A stretch of 64,000 nt of DNA, taken from positions 15,052,063 to 15,116,062 of the forward strand of contig NC_049997.1 of the NCBI RefSeq assembly GCF_000003815.2. Direction: 5' to 3'. This document shows positions 47,013 through 58,502 of the stretch, in pieces (position 1 is the stretch's first letter; each line of letters starts with the position of its first letter). The stretch is from Branchiostoma floridae. Taxonomy: Eukaryota; Chordata; Leptocardii; Amphioxiformes; Branchiostomatidae. A program made the translations under genes and the position numbers. The notes beneath the pieces were generated by a model that saw only the letters and a program-made list of their open reading frames with translations, was not told the DNA's origin and ran no database searches.

Positions 47013-49164
47013 GGCCCTGCCAACATCTACTCTGGTAGTGTATGAAGGGCTGTGAAAATGCCCAACGTACAACACTACGGGTCTTATAAGAAGCAGAAGA
47101 ACAGGGAATTTTTTCTCGTGCTATTTCTATAGGTGCAGGCCTACAAGCGCCTTTGGACACAGCTGTAACATTATTCTTTAAATTCTCAGAGTCTAGGTAA
47201 AATTGTGACCTCTCCTTACTCTGAAGGCTGTATTTTAAAATCAAAACTATCCTCAGCTGAAAGGCAGTTGATCCATGGTTTTTATGCTGTTTATATAACC
47301 TGTTTGAAATAATGATCACTGTTTTGAACGGTCTCTGAACACAATATGCCCTTAAGACAACGGAAAATCCTACTAATGCTATAGAGACATTCTTAACTTT
47401 ACAGTTTCATTTCAAAATTCTATGATTAAGATAGGAAAGTTTTATTGTTGCAAAGACTAATTCTGATATAATTTCCAGTCAAATATAATTCTAGGGTATG
47501 AGAGACAAAATAATCATGCCAGCTTGCAGTCCAGAAACAAAACATTGATTTGACCCAGCCCTTTANNNNNNNNNNNNNNNNNNNNNNNNNNNNNNNNNNN
47601 NNNNNNNNNNNNNNNNNNNNNNNNNNNNNNNNNNNNNNNNNNNNNNNNNNNNNNNNNNNNNNNNNGGGGGGGGGGGGGGGCTGAATGTGCTTTCCGTGAG
47701 TGCAACTGTAAGCGAGGAGGTTAACTTTGCTAAAATCCTTTCTATTGACTCTTCGAAATACATAGCTGGGTGGATTCTACTAACTACCTTTGCTAGAAGG
47801 TTATATTTTTGGTAGCATTTGTGTGTGTGTATCACGGTGTGTGTGTATGTAGTCAACCAGCACAACTCCAGAATGCCTACATGGATTGTCTTGATATTTA
47901 GAACGTTTGTAGGTCTTCATGAGACCTTGTTACAAACTTTTTTTAAACACTAAATGACTAATTCCAAGGAAATAAGCCAGACATCTGTAAGACAGCAGGA
48001 AAGAAGTAAGGACAACAGCTTGTCACTTCTCCTTCAAGACAAATGCCTGGCATATTTGTGGTCCTCTACCTGTGCACACATCCTCAGGTGCCCTGAGTCA
48101 CTCAGGCTATTTACAGAGCTCTGTGATTGCTGAATGCACTATTTCCTCAGAATAGGGACACACAAAGCCGACCATATAAGGTGGTGTACACTGTCTGACC
48201 CTGGAAACCCCTAACCTGGTCCATCAACAGAGGTTGCACAAGTGGTGGGCAGGTGCAGCTAATTCTAGTGGGTCTGCATGGTGGGATACTGGCAATGTTT
48301 GATAGTAAATTTAGGAATTCAGTAAGGACCTGAAATTGTTAGGGGTAAATCAATTTGTTCCTGCTAAAGGTTTTGACAACAAGTTTATTGGATTGGTGGC
48401 GTGCCTGGCAAAATTACTCTGCAAACACCAACAACCAGATGCACACTGCCCCCCTCCCCCCACACACCTGAGTTTATAATTTAAACAAGTGACCGTAGGT
48501 AACATAGTCTGTGACGTCGGTCTGGTATATGTTGGTTGTTTTGTCTTCTTTGGTGTGTGACGTTGTGCTTATATCCTATATGATTCTTTTCATGGTGTTA
48601 GATATATCGTTGTATCTAAAGTTGCCTAATATTTCTGTGTCATGTGAATCTTACTAAACAGGTATGGATTGTGAGATAACATGTGGCCAAAGTCAAAAAG
48701 ATATGGTGACGATAAGTTACCGGATAGTCTACTCTAATACACAGGCACATTCACACACAGACACACCTACAAGACCGACAGGCAGACTGACAAACGCACC
48801 AAGTATTAACATGTGTCTGTTATGGACGTAATAAGTATGAAGCACGGAATAGGACCTTGATGTTTCTTAGTCGAAGTCCGGGAATATAATATGGCTAAAC
48901 TTCATTTGGGACGAGAATTCTTACACGCTTCATTGCAAACGGCGACAGGAGGTATTTGATTGACAGGGTCATTAGTGGAACATTAGATGTCGGTTCCCAT
49001 GTCCCACATACGATAACACACAGCTGTTGATGATGAACTGTGCGATAAGTTTTTAACTAGTGTGAAGCCATAAGGTACCATGACACAGTGTTAATGGGTG
49101 AATCCCGGGGTCCATGATGCTGGTACATAAAGTAGTACGGATAAACTTGTTGAATAAGAGGTAG
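47013..49164. other. Shank intron with assembly gap
   Basis: No gene recognised. It holds the second gap, a G run beside it (47666-47681) and a short GT-rich run near 47818-47850. Confidence 0.5.
47566..47665. other. Assembly gap (100 N)
   Basis: Exactly 100 Ns followed at once by a run of about 16 G's, which probably caused the break. Confidence 0.99.
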
Positions 49165-49940
49165 AAAGCAAACGCGCGTAAAATTCTTGCACATATCGCG
49201 CATCTGCTTAACTATACCCAATTACCTCAACGGGCACCATATGCAGACATGGGCCAATACACTGTGAAACGTACAATTTGCAGGGGTGATTTCTGAAATT
49301 ATTACATACATAATAAAAACAGCTGCCGAAAAAATAAAACACCTTGCATCATCGTCCAACTATGTGTAGAGAACCTGCCAAACCACAAACGTATGCGACA
49401 ACGGGAACATGCAGATATAGATGCGAACGCGCGTTACATTGACGACCAGAGAACATCACGCATCTGCTTGCAATATCTCAATTACAGCATGACCCATATA
49501 CAGGGGATCTGGACTAATACACCGAAAGATGAACATTTTGTAGGGGTGTTATTTTTATTGCGTCCCTAATAAAAACAGCAAAAAAAACAACGTGCATCAT
49601 CGTCAACCTCAGTGCAGATGACCTGCCAAACAACGTACGTATGCGACAACGGGAACATGCAGATACCGATGCGAACGCGAATAACTTTGACGATCAGGTA
49701 ACACCACGCATCTACTTGACAAATTCCAATGACACCATGACCCACATACAGAGGATCTGGACCAAAACACCGCAAGACGAACAAATTGTAGGGGTGTTAT
49801 TTTTATAAAATCCATAATAAAACCACCTGCCGCAAAAAAAAGTTCACGTGCATCATCGTCAACCTCAGTACAAAGGACCTGCCAAACCACACAGAATTCA
49901 GACAACGGGAACATACAGATACAGCTGCGAACGCGCGTAA
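49165..49940. repeat. About 250-bp tandem repeat, three units
   Basis: The phrase gcgaacgcgcgta (variants gcaaacgcgcgta and gcgaacgcgaata) recurs at about 49168, 49423, 49669 and 49925. It is followed in each unit by a cgcatctgctt-like stretch, a gacccatatacag/gacccacatacag stretch, a taggggtgttatttt stretch and acctgccaaac. CpG dinucleotides are frequent compared with the surrounding intron. Minus-strand frames across it are period artefacts. Confidence 0.8.
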
Positions 49941-50836
49941 ACGTGACAAAACTAAAAGTCTGTCGACCAGAGGGTCTGGTCACAGACTAAAAAAGGCGAT
50001 AATCTTTAAGCATTTTGTCAGGTGATTTCTAGAAAGGTTAACACATTCCCTTAAGGGTGCAGCTTGTGACAAATACATAACAGGTGTCCTGCAACAGGTC
50101 TGGGAGGGCAGGAAACTGAATAAACATCTTGGGAGGGGCAAAGGAGGATTAAGGGAAAGTCCTAAGACATTGACATGGAAGAGTTGGCTGTGGAAGTCCT
50201 AAGGCATTGGCATGGAATCTTTAAAAAAGGAAAGTGCATAGCATTATGATGGACAGACTTAGAAGAGATATCCCACTTCATAATCATTACCTTACACTGA
50301 TCATGGACACTAGAACATGGCCTCTAACATTTATGGTTACTTCATAATTATCATCCCTGTTTGGACTGAGAGCCAAGATCTAATCCCCACCTGTTGCATG
50401 TGTTTAGCAACTAGACCCAATGGTCCATGTTAGGGGGTCCCCTCTAATGCCTGATCAATTGTGCATTGTCCTAAGTCTAACCTAGTCCTGACATAGGGTC
50501 ATTCCAACTGTGACATGTGTGAAGTCCTTACTTGAAAGGATTCTATAGCATTGAAAGAAAAGTTTGGGCAATTTTTACACTACACAATATTCTTGTGAAA
50601 TACTGTAAAATGACAGGAGGACTGATTGATGCTTTCAGTTTTTAAGTTGTCAATCATTTCAAGCCTGTTATCTGATTGGTGGAATCCAGGTGCAGAGAAG
50701 CTCCAACTGGACCACCCACCCACCCTGTACATTTCACAACTCTTTGTGGACCAATCAGATGGCTACAAATCAGCATTCATTGGGGTAATGGAACTCTAGC
50801 CTAGGATATAACAAGCTAATGTTGAAACACATTTAC

Positions 50837-50878
50837 CTTTGCAGGCGGTGGTCTTTCTTTCATATTAGTAGAAATAGA
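50837..50878 (-). CDS. Possible Shank microexon
   Basis: On the minus strand a strong polypyrimidine tract and AG (ttttttttctttttaag) precede 42 bases ending in aaag/gtaaat. They encode SISTNMKERPPPAK, and only phase 0 is open. Vertebrate Shanks have a Pro-rich run just after the PDZ domain, so this could belong there. It cannot join the exon at 41329 directly (phase 1), so another exon would be needed between them. Evidence is splice signals and composition only. Confidence 0.3.
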
Positions 50879-52732
50879 CTTAAAAAGAAAAAAAAAATGT
50901 TTGAGAAGACGTCATGAAATACCATGTCTGTTTATGTAGACTAGAGTTCCGACCCATGTTGACTGCACGGTTAATTTGCAGTCTGTACTGTTCCTCAATG
51001 TTTGACCATGCCACGTGAAGGACCCATGAGCATTCACATACTTGGTGTGCAAATGCCAGGCGTCTTCAGACTTTTGTTCTTGGGTTGACTCTATCTTACA
51101 TTCTTCTCAGTCTTCTTTCCAAGGCAGCTCAGTTTGAGTTCTGCTCTATATATTCACAGAGGAATCACAGAAATACTAGTAACACTACAGTGCAACACAG
51201 ACACAATAATTAGGGCACTACAGTGTGTACCTAGTCTATTGATGATACATTTACTTTGTATTGCATTCAAGAGAAAAGGAAACTTAAGACAGGTTTCAGA
51301 AAGCATGCAGATAAGATTGTCCTTAAAACTAACCGAGGCGCGTTTTAATAACAAAGATACAAATACAGTACTTTTTGGTGAACGTAAAAGAATGGAATAA
51401 CCTAGCTTGGTTACCAAACCCCAGCCATTGGGGTATGGTATCCAGGCTAGGAATAACCCATTCCAAGACTTTTTACAGTGATTGAAAATTTGTCCCATTT
51501 TGGAGATGCAAAAAGATGAAACCAATGACCTATTTCTACTTTAAAACAAGCTTCTGATTGAATAATTTATATCCCATTGATCATCAAAGAAGTTAATGCA
51601 CAAAAAAGAACAACTGTGATGGCTTGTATGTTTTCAATACCAGGGAGTGATTGAACTCTTGATGAAAACACCACACTATGCATCAAGTTGCAATTGAATA
51701 ATCCCATTAATTTGCACAGGAAGAAACTGTGATGAAATCATTTAGAACTCTAATTATCTAAATGATATCTACTGGTAAAATATCTTCTTGCCAACACTAG
51801 TCAGTCCATCTATCATCTAACACTAGTTCACCTTTATCCATGGGGTAACCTATATCCGATATTGGAGTACCAGTAGCTTTCAGATAAAGGTGAACTAGTG
51901 TTATAGCATTTACACAGTTCAGTCCACAAATAAAAATCTCCAATGACAGAAGTGATGACCTACACAAATAGTAAAAACTCCTCCTTCCAGAAAGACCATT
52001 TCTATGTAGTGAGGTTACAACTTGACAAATAGGGGAGGCATGTGTCCACATTAGTGAAGTGGTGCTGCAAAACTTTGCACCATCTTGCTAAGTATGTCCA
52101 GGAAGTGGAGATGGTGTGTGAACAGGTGTCACCATCATTCCAATGGGACATACCACTCCTCACGCCCTCGGGGGGCCTCAAATCATATCACATCTATTTT
52201 CAATAATTTTGCGATTCATGCTTATCCTCAATGGCAATGTACTAGACAATAGAGATTTTCTATAACTATTGCAGTTAAGGTAAAACTCAGGAAAAATGAC
52301 AGTCTTTTCTGTGGCTACAAGAATTGTAATTTGTGTAATTTTTGCACCTGTAACATTTTGCAGGAGGGTGTGAAGTGGCCATCTCCAAGTGTGAACATGT
52401 GGCCCAGTTTGTACTGCACTTACACTGTGGACAGGGAGAATCTCATTGGCACAGTTTAAATAGACAGGGAACAAACTCTTTAAACCACATCATGCCCCCA
52501 ACTGTCGGAAAAAAAATTCTTCTAGAATCAGCAGCCTGTAAATACTGGGTGCATACTGTATGTACTTTTTATTGCACTCAAAATTTAGCTGTGCACGCAA
52601 TTTTTGAATGTGGGTGCATCTCAGGCATTCTGTGCACCTAAATATTTGTGTATGGGCACTACTATATGGGTACATATGTAAAGATACCAACTACTGTACA
52701 GTTAGTATATAGCATATTTCTTGTCATTTTGG
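50879..52732. other. Shank intron, no gene seen
   Basis: Contains two short inverted repeats: 51407-51453 (cctagcttggttaccaaacc hairpin, related to 16598) and 51818-51903 (listed separately). No gene recognised. Confidence 0.45.
51818..51903. repeat. 86-nt perfect-stem inverted repeat
   Basis: The left arm 51818-51838 (taacactagttcacctttat plus c) is the exact reverse complement of 51883-51903, with a 44-base loop. It could be a very short MITE or a transcribed hairpin. Nothing else supports an RNA gene. Confidence 0.7.
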
Positions 52733-52943
52733 TACTGTAATTCCTGATTTTTTCACTGTAATGTTATGTTCACTGGTTTCACGGTGACGACTGTAGCGTG
52801 AACTTATCATTACCGTTAAAAAATAATTCACTGACTTTTTTCATGCACACTTGCCTCGACAGTGAGCATTTAGTTCCGAGAACAAGTTCAATTTTCTCAG
52901 ACCGTGAAAATTTGGTACCGTGAAGATAAAGTGAATTACAGTA
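52733..52943. mobile_element. MITE, TA-flanked, copy 2
   Basis: Second copy of the element at 6856-7084, 211 bp, with the same TACTGTAATTC/GAATTACAGTA ends and internal phrase cgacagtgagcatttagttc. Its shorter length comes from a missing stretch near the left end. Confidence 0.75.
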
Positions 52944-55900
52944 TGTATCAGAAAAAAAAACTTTGTTGTATTACTTGTTTGAAATTTAGACAAAGAAATT
53001 AAGAATTCATATTCAGCCTCTGATGACAGGCAGTGAGGTTTGCAATTGTGTTTGCTGACATACTGTTATGTGCACTCAAAATTCATTTTTGTACACCTAA
53101 ATATTTAAATCAGGTACACTAGTGCACCTATATCCCAAAAGGGACTTTTCAGCTGTAAGCAGTGAGCGCATAACTGCTGCAGAAGGCTTTGTTCCAGATG
53201 CTCTAACCACAGAACTGTCTTTGAATCTGGGCCAAATGTAGAACAGGGAGGGGAAGGAACCCCACTGTTACGCAATTCATGCACATTTACAGTATGCAAC
53301 TGATGTCGAGTACGCTGATGCTTTTGGGGAGGGGGGAGTACCATCAACACTCTACACTATAATCATAAAGACAGCATGAAATTTGGCAGGCTGGTTTTGA
53401 ATATCACTAAATCCAGCCACCAATTACTACGGCTTTATGTAGAATGGACTGACTGCACTCTTTGTTAAATTTGTGCATCTGACTACGACTCAAGAGGGAA
53501 TCTATAAACTGGCTAATTACACTTTAGTGAAATGGCATGCAGACCAGCATTTCTCAATCCCCACACCATTAATTTTATGTTCTATGGCAAATTCCGATTC
53601 TGTCAGAGCATGCAGTACTCGTACTGCAAAAGATTTTTCCACAGGCACTAACGGTATCCCCCCCCCCCCCAAAAAAATAAATACAAAACAAAAATGACAA
53701 CAAAACAGCATCACTATATCTCTATTGTATTTGCGTCTGATATTGAACATTTGTACAAAAAAGAATCCAGAGATTCCATACCCATTTCTCCCACCTGGTA
53801 CCTGATACCCTATTTGTACTAATGGTACCTTTGCTAGCTTAAGTACACAGAGATCATTTTGAAACCAATTTAGGAAAAGCCATTCCGAGGCTAAGGTAAT
53901 ATCATACATCCAGTGTTAAATGGAGAATTTTTACATTACAGCAAACAAAACGAAATGGCAGGAATTGTCCATTGGCACTATTGATCAATCAAGGTAATAT
54001 TATGCTCTTCAAATTGTGTTCAGATTTTCCAATGCTATGTTATATTCTAAAACTGACGAAGAAAAAAAAAAATTTCCAACGTCTTTGAGTTTGACCTGGC
54101 TTCAATCAATGCGAAAAAAAGGAAAGGTTACAATGACCTCTGACTGCCCTTGCCATAAAACGGATAAATTGAGATCCAAAGAAACTGAATGAAAATTCTT
54201 TTGTTCATAAAACACTGAAACAAGTTTCAACAAAAAATTGCGTCAAATCAAATACAAAATTAAAGCAAAATCATTTTCAAAATTGGTTGCTTTTTTTAAC
54301 AATTCTTTTGATTAGGCAACAACAGATTTAAGATGGATGACCAAAGAACTCCAGATTGGCCTTGGACAATGCTATCAGTACAATCTCTATACACTTCACT
54401 GAACTGACTGAATATTGCAACCTTCTCAATGCCATCAACAATGTCTTTTCCCTTTTGTCCGTTGCTTAATGTTTCTACGTCAATACCAAGTATTACCAAC
54501 AATAATATAAGTGAGAAGAATAATGGCTAAACCCCTTTGGAGTCCCTTAGAAAACCAAGAAAGGATTGTGTCTACTGAAATTAACTGATTATTCACCCAG
54601 ACAATAACAGACAGGCTTGCCTAGCAGGCCTGGGTCTTGCTGAGCAGCAAACTGGTTCTGAACAATGGACATAATAACACCACATTTTCATGTGAAACTA
54701 GGCAAGGAGAGGGACACACTCTCTTGGGATGGGGAAAACCACATTCTACTGAAAAGCACTGGGATGGTAGAACGGTCAACACACTCTATAATACACTCTG
54801 AGATTTGACGGACTGCTCAAAGTCAAACAAAGAACAAATTTCTGAAAGTTCTGTTTTTTTCTTGTTTTTTGAATCATGCTGAGGGTCTGCATGCTCTTTT
54901 CTGGAAAGCGTCAAAGGCAGCCTTTTCTGATTTTCCATAATTTATACTATAATTATAGGACAAACCATCTTATATTTTATTCGTGTAATTCTAAGCGGGG
55001 TGAACAAATCTTGCGTGACTGTCTTACTTAATTTGAGCGTAATTTCCAGCAGTTTCTTCTAAATTTAGTGCAACAACTCCAATGCAGACTTTTGTGTATC
55101 ATTTCCCAAGGTTGAAATCAAGGATTCCACAAATCCAATTTTCAAAGTTGGTTGCTGTACAATAGCTAGGTCAGTAATGGAAGGGGGGGGGGGGGGTGCT
55201 GCCTGATAATGTCCTGATAATGCATACCTGCACAGCTGTTCAACCAAGGTGACCCCAACATTGGTCATAATTGGCTTATAAAGTTTAGAGGTCCACAGAG
55301 TGCAGGGTTCTGATCAGACTGACAATTTATATGATTACAGAGTAGGCGTGAGTGCTGAATGAAAACACCTGTAGTTTTGTCCCCTTTTCATTCGAAACCC
55401 TTTTTCGTTGGAGACTCCCGAATGTCTATAATGTACCCAACAGCAAGACATTTTGGAAGTATCAAAGTAAGTCTGGAATTTTAGCCGCTTATTCTTGGTA
55501 GTTGAATATTCTTTTCTTTACACACACCAGATGGTTTTTCCCTCAGATTTCTGTTCAAGAAAGACTCTGGGATAAACAAAATTACACAAAGGCATTCGGG
55601 TTAGGTTCGCAGAAGTTATAATGATCAGAGACAAGCCCCCCTCCCCTCAGGCCCTGTATTCCTGCATCTGTTAGAGCACTGAGGACCATATGGTCTTTTT
55701 ATCGGAATGCTACTAAACCAAGCAGTCATCGCTCTCCAGGTGACAAGACATAAATAAGGGTGTCCTCAAGAATGTCTACCCCTCTTACAATCAACAACAA
55801 CCAAGTACTTAAGATTCCTTGAGACCAAAAACAAGAAAACAAAGTATGCTTCATATTTTCAACATAACATTGTTTTTAATTCCCTTGGAAAAGTGAGCAA

Positions 55901-57002
55901 TAAAAATTTGAGTAATGATACTCCTGCATGACGTAATATAATTCCTGAACCTTTGTTGCAATGAGGTATGGAATTTTAAGAACGCATTATTTTGCTTATT
56001 TTGCAGCATATTATAGACAACGCAGTGCCTTGTGCAATTAAGCCCAATAATCTTAAAACGGATAGGTCATATCCATTTCCTATACCCAGGCTCCTATATC
56101 TGGCAAGAACAATTCATCGACCCAGATACACGAGGTCACTAATAAAGAATGCTTCCAAAAGCAGGTTTTAAATCATATTTTCCTAACAATTTTAGATATA
56201 ACTCCTCCCCCACCATCCACAAACAGAAAATTGCAACCACCTCGCCATAATCATCATAATTTATCATTTACAACTTGGTTGACTGCACTGAAAATTTCTC
56301 AGCGTTTTTCTCTTTATCTCAAATTCAAAATGTTATTTTCTTCCCAAAGCTTGTATTTTCATATGTCACCCAAAATTTGTGTTTGCCTCTGAAGCATAAT
56401 GTGAGTCAGTGTGGTCGAGACCTGAGAGTGTTCAGCGACCTGTAGGTGATTTACAACTGCCCGCCATTGGCTGGAACTATCGCAGAAGGCGTGGGAATCC
56501 CTGGCCGGCCTTACAGACTCACACAGACACCTTTTCATGTGTTCAGGGTCACCAGACATTGACAAGTTAATGTGGCTGCGCCCAGGGGAGGGTGTTCACA
56601 CTGATCCACACAGTCAGCTCGAGACAAGATCTTATCTGTACTGTGAACAGAGGGATTGATGAAATGTATGTGATCTTTAGGACAATGACAGTGCGACAGT
56701 GATACTGTAAATTCTTTTACTTCTGCAGAGGTTTTACTTAGAAGTTGGACTTGGAGGGAAATGGACGTATTTGCAGTGTTAACAATTTGAAATTGAAAAA
56801 TTATTCTGTAGTATTATTGTAGTAATACCAAGGAGGTTTATTTCTAATACCTTTCCTTGATTGACTGTTGTTCAGATTATCACAACAAAAGCTATAATTA
56901 TTTTCTCCAGTGCGTACGGGTGTGAGTTTTGATCTTTCTATACCTCCTGGCTATAACACAGATATTATCAACCTCATTTCAATATACAATCCTAACAGTA
57001 AC
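52944..57002. other. Shank intron, no gene seen
   Basis: AT-rich sequence with simple runs (C run near 53650, G run near 55183). Exactly gagggtctgcatg occurs at 54881-54893, the end sequence of the transposon in NXPE C. No coding exon recognised. Confidence 0.45.
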
Positions 57003-57169
57003 TTATAGCTGGAAGGTCCCATCTCTAGAGTCTGCAATGTGTTCTTCTTGTAAATAGTGGTTTAAAAGTCTTGGAAACAATGTCAAAAGCAACTGAGTTG
57101 AGACTTTCAAGCCACTTTTTGCAAGAAGCACACTTGGCAGACTCTAGAGATGGGACCTTCCAGCTATAA
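57003..57169. mobile_element. Short MITE with 33-bp perfect inverted ends
   Basis: It starts ttatagctggaaggtcccat and ends with the exact reverse complement (57137-57169). The loop is about 100 bases. It is non-coding, 167 bp long. Confidence 0.8.
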
Positions 57170-57743
57170 TTAGGTTGCAGGACAGACAGGCTTTTAGACC
57201 TCATTATTAGAGGATCCTGGCAGATCCCTCAGACTCAAAGGTCAGCTCCAACAAAAGCTGGCTGTGTCACACTTTGTCCTGCAGCCACAAGACCACGGTC
57301 AGTAGGGACAGGCGGTCATTGTGTGTTATACTATAGGCTGGCCAACTATGACAATCTGGTCCAAAACCACAAACTAAATCCCAGACCTCCCACTTACAAG
57401 GGCTCCAGAAACACAAGTCAAAATGTAAATATCCTAAACACTGTTATTCACAACAAAGCCAAGAAGACAGTGAGTTCTCTACTGGAAATCAAGAAAGGAA
57501 TTTTCTCAAAGCTTCCTGAGTGAAGGTATCTTAAGATGGCAAACATGTACAGAAGAATGTATACAAGATTGTATCTTATTCAATATCTGTGATCTTAGAA
57601 AGTGTACAAAGGGTCTTCAGAAGTGTATACAGTGTAAAACAGTTAAATGGTGGCCAATCTGTTGTGTCTACAGACATAGGTCAGGGCAACCTTTGTGAGC
57701 CACCCTCAGACAGGAAATACACCTGGGTGTGCAGACATTAAGG

Positions 57744-58035
57744 GGGGGGGGGCTTGGACATTTGCCAACTCATGTGAGTGTGCCCACCTGAAAACTGGGA
57801 CCACCTGCACAAGTTTGTCTGTATAGCAGCTAACTTTGAAAATTGGGACACATTATTTATGTAGAGAGCGTAGTGTGCAGGGACTAACATGGGGGTGGGA
57901 GGGGGGTTGGACATCTGCCAACTCAGGTGAGTGTGCTCATCTGAAAACTGGGACCACCTGCACAAGCTTACCTGTCTGTTGGAGCTAACTTTGAAACCTA
58001 GGACACACTGTTTATGTAGAGAGCATAACCCGTCC
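57744..58035. repeat. About 163-bp tandem duplication, two units
   Basis: Two units share ttggacatttgccaactca, gaaaactgggaccacctgca and tttatgtagagagc at a spacing of about 160. A G run precedes each unit. Confidence 0.85.
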
Positions 58036-58445
58036 ATGTACTGAACTGAACAGTATTTATATACAGAATAACTAAGGGGATTCTCGGCAATGGCATACAA
58101 ACTTACTATAGTTAGTTGCAATGCACAAGTACTAATCTCGAAGCAGACACAAGTTTTATAGATGTTTTATACCTTTTTCTAGAGGCCACTTTTGTTTTCC
58201 TTAAGTTTCTTCCCTTGTAGAGTGTGAAAAATTGCACTACTGACAAGATGTACTAAAGTAAATGTGGCAAAAAATTGAGACTGAGTCAGATCCTTACATC
58301 TGCTTGGAGACTGGAACAGCACTAGTTGTAGTCTTGAAATACTAGTCACCAATTTGCTATACCTGGCTTAAGATTACAGTCAACCCTGTCCAAGTGACCA
58401 TCTCTACATAAGGAACACCTGGCCAAAGTGACACCTTTTTGGCAG

Positions 58446-58502
58446 TCCATCATACATTGTATCCATTACAAGTTTTGTGCAATAAACGTCTTCTTCTTCA
58501 AT
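58446..58502 (+). mobile_element. Isolated LINE 3' tail
   Basis: The text tacattgtatccattacaag followed by ttttgtgcaataaacgtctt and a cttctt run matches the 3' tail of the LINE at 46864-47012 up to the simple repeat. It is an extreme 5' truncation of a related element. Confidence 0.6.
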
